From contig MNRS01000016.1 of assembly GCA_001916065.1 (NCBI GenBank), forward strand, positions 1 to 64,000: 64,000 nt of DNA, in the 5' to 3' direction. Positions 17,263-25,806 of this stretch are shown piece after piece (position 1 is the first letter of the stretch; each line of letters begins with the position of its first letter). The position numbers were made by a program, and so were the translations under genes. Under the pieces are notes generated by a model. The model was given only the letters and a program-made list of their open reading frames with translations. It did not search any database and had not been told where the DNA came from. This stretch comes from Clostridium sp. 28_17. Lineage in GTDB: Bacteria > Bacillota > Clostridia > TANB77 > CAG-508.

Positions 17263-19287
17263 ATGGTAGAAGAAAAAGAAGAAAATAAAATAGAAAAAAA
17301 GCCAAGAGTACCAAGAAGAAATACAAATAAAAGGGTACAAAATAAAAAAGAAACAGTAGAAAATAAAGAACAAACAGTAAATACTGTAAAAAAATCAAGA
17401 ACATCAAGAGAGGTAAAAAATACAAGAACGCCAAGAAGGGGAATAAAAGAAGAAAAAACAGAAGTAAATGAGAATACAAAAAATGTTAGAAGAACGAGAA
17501 ATGTAAGAAATACACGAAAAACAAGAGAAAATAAATTACAAGAAAGTGTAGAATCAAAAGAACTTGTAGTAAGAGGAGAAAGTGCAATAGCAGAAAGAAA
17601 AACAAGAAAAAATGAAATGATATTCAAAAAACCAAAACTAAAAATTATTCCATTAGGTGGATTACATGAAGTTGGAAAAAATATCACAGTATTTGAATAT
17701 GATGATGAAATAATAGTAGTTGACTGTGGTTTGTCATTCCCAGATGACGATATGCTTGGAGTAGACTTAGTTATACCTGATATCACATATTTACAAAGAA
17801 ATGAAGAAAAAATTAAAGGATTAATAATAACACATGGACACGAAGATCATATAGGAAGTGTGCCATATTTATTAAAGCAAATAAATATCCCAGTATATGC
17901 ACCAAAACTAGCAATGGGATTAATAAGAAATAAATTAGAGGAACATAGAATTTTAAGAAGTTCAACATTAGTTGAAGTAACACAAGGTCAAAAAATCAAA
18001 TTTGGTAAATATTTTGAGGTTGAATTTATCAGAAGTACACATAGTATACCAGATTCAGTAATGCTAGCAATAAAAACACCAGTTGGAACAATTTTACACA
18101 CAGGTGACTTTAAAGTTGATTACACACCAATAGATGGAAAAATTATGGACCTTGGAAGAATTGCAGAACTTGGAAATGAAGGAATTTTAGCATTAATGTC
18201 AGATAGTACAAATGCTGAAAGAAAAGGATTTACAATGTCCGAAAGTTCAATAGGACCAGTATTTGACGAATTATTTGATGGATGTACAAAGAGAATTGTT
18301 GTTGCAACATTTGCTTCAAATGTACACAGAGTTCAACAAATAGTAAGTTCAGCAGTAAAATATCACAGAAAAATTGCAATATGTGGTAGAAGTATGATAA
18401 ATATGATTTCAACTGCAAAAGAGTTAGGATATATTGATTGTCCAGATGATATATTTATTGACATAGACACAATGTCAACATATAATGACGAACAATTAGT
18501 AATTATAACAACGGGTAGCCAAGGTGAAACAATGTCTGCATTAACAAGAATGGCGGCAGGTGACCATAGAAAAGTTAAAATTACACCAAATGATTTAGTT
18601 ATAATTTCTGCAAACCCAATACCAGGAAATGAAAAATCAGTTTCAAAGGTAATTGATGACTTAATGCAAATAGGTGCAGAGGTTGTATATAGTGCATTAG
18701 CAGATGTTCATGTTTCAGGACATGCCTGCCAAGAAGAACAAAAATTGATATTTGCACTTTCAAAACCAAAATTCTTTATACCAGTTCATGGTGAATATAG
18801 ACAATTGAAAGCACATGCAGAAACTGCTCAATTAATGGGGATTCCAGCTAAAAACATTGTTATGATGGAAAATGGCAGAATTGTTGAAATTGATGAAAAT
18901 GAAATGAAATTAGGTGGAATGGTTCCAAATGGTAGAGTTTTAGTTGATGGACTTGGTGTTGGAGATGTTGGAAATATTGTTTTAAGAGACAGACAACATT
19001 TATCACAAGATGGTTTAATTGTTATTGTTTTAACAATGGATTCTTCAACAGGTGAAGTTGTTGCAGGACCTGATGTTATTTCAAGAGGTTTTGTATATGT
19101 TAGAGAATCAGAGAACTTAATGGATGATGTAAAAAATGTTGTTAGACATGAAATTGGAAAATGTGAGGAAAAAGGAATAAGAGACTGGTCAACTATTAAG
19201 TCAACAGTTAGAGAAAATCTAAGAGATTATATTTTCTCTAAAACAAAGAGAAATCCTATGATAATACCAATTATTATGGAAGTATAA
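17263..19287 (+). CDS. rnj: Ribonuclease J with long basic N-terminal extension
   Basis: RNase J is a metallo-beta-lactamase/beta-CASP 5'-3' exo- and endoribonuclease central to Gram-positive mRNA decay. The core begins near residue 125 (LKIIPLGGLHEVGKNITVFEY) and shows the metal-binding THGHEDH motif, GDFKVD, SDSTNAE and the beta-CASP region ending HVSGHACQEEQK and PVHGEY. Against the usual 555 residues this protein has 674, the excess being an Arg/Lys/Thr-rich disordered head of about 120 residues. I chose ATG 17263 (GAGAGG site) over TTG 17206, which has no site. The head may bind RNA or the ribosome (inference). Confidence 0.93.
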   Translation: MVEEKEENKIEKKPRVPRRNTNKRVQNKKETVENKEQTVNTVKKSRTSREVKNTRTPRRGIKEEKTEVNENTKNVRRTRNVRNTRKTRENKLQESVESKELVVRGESAIAERKTRKNEMIFKKPKLKIIPLGGLHEVGKNITVFEYDDEIIVVDCGLSFPDDDMLGVDLVIPDITYLQRNEEKIKGLIITHGHEDHIGSVPYLLKQINIPVYAPKLAMGLIRNKLEEHRILRSSTLVEVTQGQKIKFGKYFEVEFIRSTHSIPDSVMLAIKTPVGTILHTGDFKVDYTPIDGKIMDLGRIAELGNEGILALMSDSTNAERKGFTMSESSIGPVFDELFDGCTKRIVVATFASNVHRVQQIVSSAVKYHRKIAICGRSMINMISTAKELGYIDCPDDIFIDIDTMSTYNDEQLVIITTGSQGETMSALTRMAAGDHRKVKITPNDLVIISANPIPGNEKSVSKVIDDLMQIGAEVVYSALADVHVSGHACQEEQKLIFALSKPKFFIPVHGEYRQLKAHAETAQLMGIPAKNIVMMENGRIVEIDENEMKLGGMVPNGRVLVDGLGVGDVGNIVLRDRQHLSQDGLIVIVLTMDSSTGEVVAGPDVISRGFVYVRESENLMDDVKNVVRHEIGKCEEKGIRDWSTIKSTVRENLRDYIFSKTKRNPMIIPIIMEV

Positions 19288-19311
19288 AATGCTTTGCAAA
19301 GGGGAAAATTT

Positions 19312-19536
19312 ATGGAAAATTCTAAATTACAAATAGTAAGAAATAATATGAATTTGTCACCAAATGAAATAAAAAAGAAATTAAGAAAAACTTATCCAAA
19401 TATCAGTAATGATGAGGTAATTAAATTAATAATAGAAGTTAGTAAAAAAGAAGAAAAACCTAATGGAAGAATGCTGATTGCAAAACGAGACAATAGAGGA
19501 AGAAAGCCAAAACAAAAAGAAGAGTTAGAAAGATAA
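19312..19536 (+). CDS. Small basic hypothetical protein (74 aa)
   Basis: Not recognised. The protein begins MENSKLQIVRNNMNLSPNEIK, is helical and strongly basic, and ends in RDNRGRKPKQKEELER, an RGRKP AT-hook-like motif near residue 62. The start ATG 19312 has AAAGGGG 6 nt upstream; TTG 19294 is less likely. It lies 24 bp after the RNase J gene and 28 bp before gltX, so it is probably co-transcribed. A nucleic-acid-binding role is plausible but unproven. Confidence 0.7.
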   Translation: MENSKLQIVRNNMNLSPNEIKKKLRKTYPNISNDEVIKLIIEVSKKEEKPNGRMLIAKRDNRGRKPKQKEELER

Positions 19537-19564
19537 AAATATCATTTTAAGAGGAGAATAGAAA

Positions 19565-21205
19565 ATGGATTACAAAGATTTAGCAAATTTAATATTTCCA
19601 GATGCAAAGGAAATATCATATTATGAAGAAAAATATCCAGAAAGAGATTTACCAGAAGGAGCAATAGTAACAAGATATGCACCAAGTCCAACAGGATTTA
19701 TGCATATAGGTGGTTTATACCAAGCCTTAATAGCTATAAAAGTAGCGAAACAAACAAATGGAGTATTTTTCTTAAGAGTTGAAGATACAGACCAAAAAAG
19801 AGAAGTTGAAAATGGAGTAAAAGAAATAGTTACATCTTTAAAAGATTTTGGACTAGAAGCAGATGAGGGAATGATTTCAGATAAAGAAGGAAAAGGAAAT
19901 TATGGACCATATAAACAAAGTCAAAGAAAAGAAATTTACCAAGCATATGCAAAATACTTAATTGAACAAGGTAAAGCATATCCATGTTTCTGTACACCTG
20001 AAGATGTAGAAGAAATAAGAGCAAAACAAGAGGCTGCAAAAATCAGACCTGGATATTATGGTGTATGGGCAAAATGTAGAACTGTAACTGTTGAAGATGC
20101 TATAAAAAGAATCCAAAATGGTGAAAACTATATAATCAGATTTAAATCTCCAGGAAGAGAAGACAGAAAAATACAACATCACGATGTAATTAAAGGAAAG
20201 GTTGATTTCCCAGAAAATGACCAAGATATAGTTATAATAAAAGCAGACGGATTACCAACATATCACTTTGCACATGCAGTTGATGACCACTTAATGCATA
20301 CAACACATGTAATAAGAGGAGATGAATGGTTATCTTCAGTTCCATTACATTTGCAATTATTCCATGAATTAGGATTTAAAGCGCCTAAATATGCACATAT
20401 TGCACCAATCATGAAAAATGATAATGGAAATAAAAGAAAATTAAGTAAAAGAAAAGATGCAGAAGCGGCTGTAAGTTACTATGCAGAAGAAGGTATTCCA
20501 GCAGAAGCAGTTAAAGAATATTTAATGAATATTGCAAATTCTACATTCGAAAATTGGAGAAGAGCAAATCCAGATAAATCAATGGACGAATTCCAATTAC
20601 AATTAAATAAAATGAGTGTTAGTGGAGCATTATTTGACATGGTTAAATTATTAGATGTATCAAAAACAGTAATATCAAAAATGTCTGCAGAAGAAGTATA
20701 TGAAAATGCTTTAAATTGGGCATCAAAATATGACCAAGAATTAGCAGAAATCTTAAAAGATAAAGAATATGCTTTAAAAGTTTTTGGAATAGAAAGAGGA
20801 AACAAAAAGCCAAGAAAAGATATATTAAAATGGTCAGATGTTAAGGAAAATGTTGAATATATGTATAATGAATTATTTGACAAAAATGAAGAAGAATATC
20901 CATTCCAAGTAATTAATGATAAAGAGTCAATTGAAAAAATATTAAAATTATATGTTGAAAAATATTATGATGAAAATGATGACAAACAAACTTGGTTTGA
21001 TAAAATAAAAGAGCTATCAGGTGAAATGGGTTATGCTAAAGAAGTTAAAGAATTTAAAGCAAATCCAGGAATGTATACAGCACATGTTGGTGATGTTAGT
21101 ACAGTTCTAAGAGTTGCCTTAACAAAGAGAACTAATACACCAGATTTATATGAAATTATGCAAGTTCTTGGAAAAGAAGAGATAGAAAGACGTTTGAGAC
21201 AATAG
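19565..21205 (+). CDS. gltX: Glutamate--tRNA ligase
   Basis: Class I synthetase charging tRNA-Glu. The 546-residue protein has the HIGH-type motif in RYAPSPTGFMHIGG (about 38-51), the GluRS/GlnRS insertion, and the KMSKS-type motif KRKLSKRKDAEAAV (about 288-301), then the helical anticodon-binding domain. It is slightly longer than the usual 480-500 residues. The start ATG 19565 has GAGGAG 9 nt upstream. Whether it is discriminating or also charges tRNA-Gln cannot be told from this window. Its stop lies within the palindromic repeat at 21195. Confidence 0.93.
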   Translation: MDYKDLANLIFPDAKEISYYEEKYPERDLPEGAIVTRYAPSPTGFMHIGGLYQALIAIKVAKQTNGVFFLRVEDTDQKREVENGVKEIVTSLKDFGLEADEGMISDKEGKGNYGPYKQSQRKEIYQAYAKYLIEQGKAYPCFCTPEDVEEIRAKQEAAKIRPGYYGVWAKCRTVTVEDAIKRIQNGENYIIRFKSPGREDRKIQHHDVIKGKVDFPENDQDIVIIKADGLPTYHFAHAVDDHLMHTTHVIRGDEWLSSVPLHLQLFHELGFKAPKYAHIAPIMKNDNGNKRKLSKRKDAEAAVSYYAEEGIPAEAVKEYLMNIANSTFENWRRANPDKSMDEFQLQLNKMSVSGALFDMVKLLDVSKTVISKMSAEEVYENALNWASKYDQELAEILKDKEYALKVFGIERGNKKPRKDILKWSDVKENVEYMYNELFDKNEEEYPFQVINDKESIEKILKLYVEKYYDENDDKQTWFDKIKELSGEMGYAKEVKEFKANPGMYTAHVGDVSTVLRVALTKRTNTPDLYEIMQVLGKEEIERRLRQ

Positions 21206-21226
21206 GGACAGTGCAAATTTGTCTCA
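21195..21226 (+). repeat. 32-bp TGAGACAA-type palindromic repeat at the gltX 3' end
   Basis: Arms TGAGACAA (21195-21202) and TTGTCTCA (21219-21226) are perfect inverted repeats around a 16-bp centre containing GGGACAG. It overlaps the last codons and the stop of gltX. It has the same length and arms as the repeat at 7890-7921, and a related copy lies at 22616-22651. Confidence 0.65.
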
Positions 21227-21274
21227 TGATTTATGTAGAAATTTGTCGGAAAAATTATCTTGGGGTGATTTGAA

Positions 21275-21457
21275 ATGGATTATAATATTGGAGATATTGT
21301 TAGAACTAAAAAGCAACATCCTTGTGGAAGTAAATTGTGGGAAATAACCAGAGTTGGTGTGGATTTTAAATTGAAATGCCAAGGTTGTGGACATATTGTT
21401 ATGGTTCCAAGAGAAAAGGCTTTGAAAATGATAACAAAGAAAATAGAAAATGAATGA
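21275..21457 (+). CDS. DUF951 family protein
   Basis: A 60-residue protein with the DUF951 pattern: an N-terminal GDIVRTKKQHPCGSKLWEITRVG block and a C-terminal CQGCGHIVMVPREK. The conserved Cys residues (one in HPCG, two in CQGCGH) suggest zinc binding. The family is widespread in Firmicutes and of unknown function, possibly nucleic-acid-related. A GGGG site precedes ATG 21275. It ends its transcription unit at the hairpin 21523-21555. Confidence 0.85.
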   Translation: MDYNIGDIVRTKKQHPCGSKLWEITRVGVDFKLKCQGCGHIVMVPREKALKMITKKIENE

Positions 21458-21522
21458 ACCAGTGTGGATGTTGTTAAATTGGTCTAAAATACAACAATTA
21501 TAATAACAATTTGAATGTTAAC

Positions 21523-21555
21523 AGAAAAAGATGTCGAAAATTGACATCTTTTTCT
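21523..21555 (+). terminator. Terminator after the DUF951 gene
   Basis: AGAAAAAGATGTC and GACATCTTTTTCT form a perfect 13-bp stem around a GAAAATT loop. It is clearly separate from the GGGAC repeat family. Confidence 0.8.
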
Positions 21556-21618
21556 TATGTCCAACATAATATATAGTATAACACATCAAATAAAAGTGTT
21601 ATGCAGGAGGTGACTTTT

Positions 21619-21888
21619 ATGGAGCCACAAGAAGTATTTTGCTATGATAAAAAAGAAGATAGATGCAATAACAATAAATGTTTTGGAATTATAACAGTAA
21701 TATTAGCAATTGCTTTTTCATTTGTTGTTGGACTATTAGTTGGTGCAGCGGCAATAGCATCTGAAATAGTAGCATCTTTTGGAGCAATAATAGTTTTAGC
21801 AGTTGTTTTGGGATTACTTTTAATTTTATCTATTATATTACTAATTTGTAATAGAAAGAAAGATAAAAAAAGAAAATGTTGTTGCTAA
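21619..21888 (+). CDS. Small two-TM protein with Cys-rich tail
   Basis: An 89-residue protein of unknown family: a short N-terminal part with Cys residues (EVFCYDKKEDRCNNNKC), two closely spaced hydrophobic helices rich in Gly, Ala and Val (about 26-50 and 55-78), and a Lys-rich tail ending CCC. I chose ATG 21619 because a near-perfect AGGAGGTGA site lies 5-8 nt before it; ATG 21601 precedes that site. The gene stands alone, between the DUF951 terminator and a paired palindromic repeat. Confidence 0.75.
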   Translation: MEPQEVFCYDKKEDRCNNNKCFGIITVILAIAFSFVVGLLVGAAAIASEIVASFGAIIVLAVVLGLLLILSIILLICNRKKDKKRKCCC

Positions 21889-21894
21889 AAAAAC

Positions 21895-21997
21895 GGGATT
21901 AGGGGACGGGTCTTCAATCCCGAATTTTTTTGTATATTGATACATTTAGAAATATTTAATAAAAAAATTCGGGATTGAAGACCAGTCCCCTAATCCC
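21895..21997. repeat. Head-to-head pair of 27-bp GGGATT-type repeats (bidirectional terminator)
   Basis: Copy one is 21895-21921 (+ orientation, GGGATTAGGGGACGGGTC plus CAATCCC after TT), copy two is 21971-21997 in inverse orientation. Both carry the GGGAC core at position 9-13 of the unit and arms GGGATT/AATCCC. The copies are 76 bp apart, separated by AT-rich sequence, and flanked by A- and T-runs. It lies between convergent genes (small TM protein and engB). Confidence 0.8.
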
Positions 21998-22003
21998 GTT
22001 TTT

Positions 22004-22597
22004 TTAAATATATTTTTCAATTTCATTCCATACATCATCCATATAAATTCTTCTTTCAGAAGAAAATGGAAAAGTAGGAATATCACCAATTGGATTTAAA
22101 GTTTTTTGTAATTTGCTAGCTACATCTGGAACTTTAGTAACGGCAATTTTATCTGCTTTATTTGCCAAAATCATACAAGGTAAACCGGAACGAATAACAT
22201 AATCGTACATAAGTTTATCATTTTCAGTAGGTGAGTGGCGAATATCTACTAAAAAGATAATTAAGGAAATTTGTTCTCTATTAAATAGATATTGTTCAAT
22301 AAATTTACCAACTTGTTCTTGTTCTTTTTTAGACATTTTACTGTATCCATATCCAGGTAAATCAACAAAATAAAATTTTTCGTCAATATTATAAAAATTA
22401 ATTTGTCTTGTTTTTCCAGGTTCACTGCTTGTTCTAGCAAGTTTTTTTCTGTTTATCATGGTGTTTATAAAACTTGATTTTCCAACATTGGATTTACCAA
22501 CTAAAACGATTTCTGGTAAATTATTTTTTGGATATTGAGCAGGTTTTACTGCTGATACTTCAAATTTTGGATTATTTACTATCATATTTATTGACAT
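22004..22597 (-). CDS. engB: Ribosome biogenesis GTPase EngB (YsxC/YihA)
   Basis: EngB is an essential GTPase needed for large-subunit assembly. The 197-residue protein is full length, with G1 VGKSNVGKSSF (about 33-43), G2/switch region TPGKTRQ-like SSEPGKTRQINFY, G3 DLPGYGY and G4 NKAD. Start ATG 22597 has an AAAGGAA site on the minus strand. It is the last gene of the minus-strand run DUF1653-serS-engB. Confidence 0.94.
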   Translation of the reverse strand: MSINMIVNNPKFEVSAVKPAQYPKNNLPEIVLVGKSNVGKSSFINTMINRKKLARTSSEPGKTRQINFYNIDEKFYFVDLPGYGYSKMSKKEQEQVGKFIEQYLFNREQISLIIFLVDIRHSPTENDKLMYDYVIRSGLPCMILANKADKIAVTKVPDVASKLQKTLNPIGDIPTFPFSSERRIYMDDVWNEIEKYI

Positions 22598-22615
22598 TCC
22601 TTTCTATCAAGTCTA

Positions 22616-22651
22616 TCAAGGCACAAAATTTTGCACTGTCCCACTTGTCTC
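22616..22651 (-). repeat. Degenerate TGAGACAA-type repeat between serS and engB
   Basis: On the minus strand it reads TGAGACAAGTGGGACAGTGC followed by AAAATTTTGTGCC. The left arm and GGGACAGTGCAAA core are identical to those of the 21195 repeat, with the right arm diverged. It starts right after the serS stop. Confidence 0.6.
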
Positions 22652-22653
22652 AT

Positions 22654-23940
22654 TTATTTTTTTGGAAGAATTTTTTCAGTTCCGCCCATGTAAGGTCTTA
22701 AAACTTCTGGAACAGTAACACTTCCATCTTCATTGTAGTTGTTTTCTAATACTGCAATTAGTCCTCTTGGAGTAGCAACAACTGTATTATTTAATGTATG
22801 TAAGAAATAGTTTCCTTTTTCACTCTTAACACGAATTCCTAAACGCCTTGCTTGAGCGTCTCCTAAGTTAGAGCAACTACAAACTTCAAAGTATTTCTTT
22901 TGTCTAGGACTCCATGCTTCAATATCGCAAGATTTAACTTTTAAATCTGCTAAATCTCCAGAACAACAGTCAAGTTGTCTTACTGGAACATTGAAACTTC
23001 TAAATAAATCAACACTTAATTTCCACAATTTATTGTACCAGTTCATAGAATCTTCTGGTTCGCATAAAACTATCATTTCTTGTTTTTCAAATTGATGAAC
23101 ACGGTATAAACCTCTTTCTTCTAGACCATGTGAACCGATTTCTTTTCTGAAACATGGAGAGTATGATGTCATGCTAATTGGAAGTTCATCTTTTTTGATA
23201 AGTTGATCTTTAAATCTACCAATCATTGAGTGTTCAGAAGTACCGATTAGGTATAAATCTTCACCTTCAATTTTGTACATCATATCATACATTTCTTCAA
23301 AACTCATAACACCAGTTACAACATCACTACGAATCATAAATGGTGGTATAGCATATGTGAAACCGTTGTTAATCATATAATCTCTTGCATATGCAAGCAT
23401 TGCTTCGTGAAGCCTTGCAACATCACCAATTAGGTAGTAGAAACCAACGCCACTTGTACGGCCTGCAGATTCTTTGTCCATTCCATTAAATCTTGCAATA
23501 ATGTCTGCATGATATGGAATTTCGTAATCAGGAACAACTGGTTCACCAAATCTTTGAACTTCTACATTTTCGCTGTCGTCTTTACCAATTGGAACAGATG
23601 GGTCCATAATATTTGGTATTTTCATCATTCTTGATTTTATTTCTTCAGCATATTTTGCTTCTAATTTTTCGTTCTCTTCAAGTTGTGCATTTATTTCTTG
23701 AACTTTTACTTTTATTTTTTCTGCTTCTTCTTTTTTGCCTTGTTTCATAAGTCCACCAATTTCTGCACTTAAAGATTTTCTTTCTGCTCTTAGATTGTCT
23801 CCATTTAATTTTGCTTCTCTGTTTTTTACGTCTAAATCAATAACTTCGTCAACTAATATTAGTTTTTCGTCTTGAAATTTGTTTTTGATGTTTTGTTTTA
23901 CAACATCAGGATTTTCTCTTAAAAATTTGATATCTATCAT
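22654..23940 (-). CDS. serS: Serine--tRNA ligase
   Basis: Class II synthetase of 428 residues. It has the N-terminal coiled-coil arm that grips tRNA-Ser (about 30-105, rich in Glu/Lys) and the catalytic core with motif 2 CFRKEIGSHGLEERGLYRVHQF and motif 3 GLIAVLENN. The ATG at 23940 has an AGGAGG site. No T-box leader is visible upstream. DUF1653 lies 16 bp upstream in the same direction. Confidence 0.96.
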   Translation of the reverse strand: MIDIKFLRENPDVVKQNIKNKFQDEKLILVDEVIDLDVKNREAKLNGDNLRAERKSLSAEIGGLMKQGKKEEAEKIKVKVQEINAQLEENEKLEAKYAEEIKSRMMKIPNIMDPSVPIGKDDSENVEVQRFGEPVVPDYEIPYHADIIARFNGMDKESAGRTSGVGFYYLIGDVARLHEAMLAYARDYMINNGFTYAIPPFMIRSDVVTGVMSFEEMYDMMYKIEGEDLYLIGTSEHSMIGRFKDQLIKKDELPISMTSYSPCFRKEIGSHGLEERGLYRVHQFEKQEMIVLCEPEDSMNWYNKLWKLSVDLFRSFNVPVRQLDCCSGDLADLKVKSCDIEAWSPRQKKYFEVCSCSNLGDAQARRLGIRVKSEKGNYFLHTLNNTVVATPRGLIAVLENNYNEDGSVTVPEVLRPYMGGTEKILPKK

Positions 23941-23956
23941 TTTTGCCTCCTAAAAT

Positions 23957-24232
23957 TTAATTTATATAATTTTTTTCAATTTCTTTTACTATTTCAAATC
24001 TATGTGTTTGTCCAGTTATATTATCTGGTCTTTCTGTGGAAATTTCTGATAAAAACATTTTTTCAGGTCTTATCCAAAGCATTTTTTTATCATCTCTTTC
24101 ATATAATGGTTTGTAAACGACTATTCTTTCGATTGTTTCCGAGTCATAGGCTATGTTTTCTACAAAATAGTAGTTTCCTTTAAAATGACGGTAGACTTTG
24201 CCAATTTCAACTTTTTCCATTTTTGATTTCAT
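23957..24232 (-). CDS. DUF1653 domain protein
   Basis: A small beta-rich protein of 91 residues (85 or so if the internal ATG at residue 5 is used). It has the DUF1653 pattern: GKVYRHFKGNYYFVENIAYDSETIERIVVY split here into YRHFKGNYY, then VVYKPLY and LWIRPEKMFLSEI. The function is unknown. It shares a transcript with serS and engB. Confidence 0.82.
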   Translation of the reverse strand: MKSKMEKVEIGKVYRHFKGNYYFVENIAYDSETIERIVVYKPLYERDDKKMLWIRPEKMFLSEISTERPDNITGQTHRFEIVKEIEKNYIN

Positions 24233-24326
24233 TCCTTCCTAAAGGTATAAATTTTTTTTATTTATAATTCTTTCTATGGCATTATATAATATTTTTGGTT
24301 AAATATCAAGGAAAATTGACATAAAA

Positions 24327-24368
24327 AAAGTGCATATGTGTTTTTTTGGATTTTGACATATGCACTTT
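24327..24368 (-). terminator. Terminator of the small gene 24382-24609
   Basis: AAAGTGCATATGT and CATATGCACTTT form a 12-bp stem; on the minus strand it is followed by TTTTTTATG. It begins 14 bp after the gene's stop codon. Confidence 0.75.
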
Positions 24369-24381
24369 CGAAAAATAAAAA

Positions 24382-24609
24382 TTATTGACAAAAATTACTT
24401 TTTATAAAGTCTATTTCTGCTTTAGATAATGTTTTATCTAATAATTTTATTTTTTTATTAGCCATAATGTGTGCAACAACTTTATAGGTAGTCACATCGT
24501 TATTGCTTTTTTTATGTTTGATTTTTTTCCGTATTTCTCCAATAGATGGATCGGAATCATTTGAACTAGCTGAAAATGTTTCGGCTAAATTTTTGTTGTC
24601 AATTTCCAT
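24382..24609 (-). CDS. Small hypothetical protein (75 aa)
   Basis: Not recognised. It starts MEIDNKNLAETFSASSNDSD with an AAAGGAG site, has a charged middle (IRKKIKHKKSNND) and a helical C-terminus ending FIKSNFCQ. No membrane segment. It stands alone, with its own terminator, and is divergent from the exchanger gene. Confidence 0.65.
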   Translation of the reverse strand: MEIDNKNLAETFSASSNDSDPSIGEIRKKIKHKKSNNDVTTYKVVAHIMANKKIKLLDKTLSKAEIDFIKSNFCQ

Positions 24610-24799
24610 ATAGTAAATACTCCTTTCAAAAAAACATAAATAGTCACTTCCAAATTATACCATTTTTTAATAGGATTGTAAATATCTACAAAATAAAAAT
24701 TCAATCTTTAATTCAAATTTAAATCTATAATGAAAAAAAGAATAAAAAAATTGAAAAAGATAAAAATATAAAAAGAAAACAAAAAGGAGCGTGTAATAA

Positions 24800-25645
24800 A
24801 TGTTTATAGAAATAATAAAATTTATCATATATTCAGGGTTGATAGTATTAATTTCAAAATATATCTTGGTAACGACTTTAAGAAAATTAGCAGAGGCTAT
24901 GAATTTAAAAGCCAAAACGGTAGGGGATATAGCAGGTTATGCAACATCAGTACCAGAATTATTAACAATAACAACATCAAGTTTAAGAGGACTAACAGGA
25001 GCAAGTGTTTACAACATTTTAAGTTCAAATGTTATAAATTTAATACAATACTTAGGAGCAATTTTTTTAAATAAAAATACCTCTAAATTGCGTAATAGAG
25101 CAATAACAACAGATTTGATATTAGTTTTTTTTACAATAGTAATTCCAATTGTTTTCTTAAAATTTGATATAGAATTAAAATTGGCAGTAGTTCCACTATT
25201 TATTATTTTGTATGTGCTTTTTAGAATTTTGAATAATTATGTTCATAAATTGTATTTAAAAAATGAAGATGCAGAGTTAGAAGAGGAAATTGAGGAAGAA
25301 AGGTTGGTTGAAGGTAAAAATTCAAAAAAGGTTATTTTATATATTGGCGTGTTAATTGTAACTGGAGTTTTATTGTTTATTATTGGTGAATTATTAGGCG
25401 ATACTCTTGAGAATTTGTGCAATTTGTTTGGAGTTTCTGAGGTTATTGTTGGTGTTTTATTGGGGTTTGTTACTAGTTTGCCTGAATTGATTACTTTTTT
25501 TGAGTCACAAAAACATTATAAAGATGTTCAAGATGATATGCTTGGAGTTGTTGAGGCTACGAATAATTTGCTTACGTCTAATATTTTGAATTTGTTTGCA
25601 ATTCAGACTGTTGGAATTTTGATTTTGGCTATAATAAATGTTTAG
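24800..25645 (+). CDS. CaCA-family cation exchanger (Na+/Ca2+ exchanger-like)
   Basis: An integral membrane protein of 281 residues with two homologous halves. Each half carries the alpha-repeat signature: GYATSVPELLTITTSS (about 50-65) and GFVTSLPELITFFESQ (about 218-233), with the cation-coordinating Glu after Ser-x-Pro. About ten hydrophobic segments; the halves are split by an acidic loop (EDAELEEEIEEER). The family exchanges Ca2+ or other cations against Na+, H+ or K+; the specific ion cannot be read here. The protein is shorter than the typical 310-330. It has a GGAG site and no operon partner. Confidence 0.82.
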   Translation: MFIEIIKFIIYSGLIVLISKYILVTTLRKLAEAMNLKAKTVGDIAGYATSVPELLTITTSSLRGLTGASVYNILSSNVINLIQYLGAIFLNKNTSKLRNRAITTDLILVFFTIVIPIVFLKFDIELKLAVVPLFIILYVLFRILNNYVHKLYLKNEDAELEEEIEEERLVEGKNSKKVILYIGVLIVTGVLLFIIGELLGDTLENLCNLFGVSEVIVGVLLGFVTSLPELITFFESQKHYKDVQDDMLGVVEATNNLLTSNILNLFAIQTVGILILAIINV

Positions 25646-25666
25646 AAAAATTATGAAATAAGAATC

Positions 25667-25750
25667 TTAAAAAGTGTCGACCAAAAACCTTAAAAAGTGT
25701 CGACTAAAATCGTTAAAAAGTGTCGACTGAAAAACTTAAAAAGTGTCGAC
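25667..25750 (+). repeat. Four-copy 15-bp direct repeat array with exact 23-bp period (candidate operator array)
   Basis: TTAAAAAGTGTCGAC occurs at 25667, 25690, 25713 and 25736 without a mismatch, each followed by 8 variable bases beginning C or T and A-rich. The last copy ends 6 bp before the -35 box of the ATPase promoter. Spacing of 23 bp places copies about two helix turns apart. GTCGAC is itself palindromic. This looks like a cooperative regulator-binding array; the regulator is unknown. Confidence 0.85.
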
Positions 25751-25756
25751 TAAATA

Positions 25757-25785
25757 TTGACTCTTTATTGGAAATATGCTATATT
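25757..25785 (+). promoter_or_regulatory. Promoter of the AAA/DUF4143 ATPase gene
   Basis: TTGACT (25757-25762), 17-bp spacer and TATATT (25780-25785), 21 bp before the GTG/ATG start region. It directly abuts the four-copy repeat array. Confidence 0.65.
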
Positions 25786-25806
25786 TAATAAAGAGAGGTG
25801 AATAAT

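Noticed and set aside
25667..25750. CRISPR array
   Set aside because: The 15-bp repeats with 8-bp spacers are far too short, and no cas gene is present.
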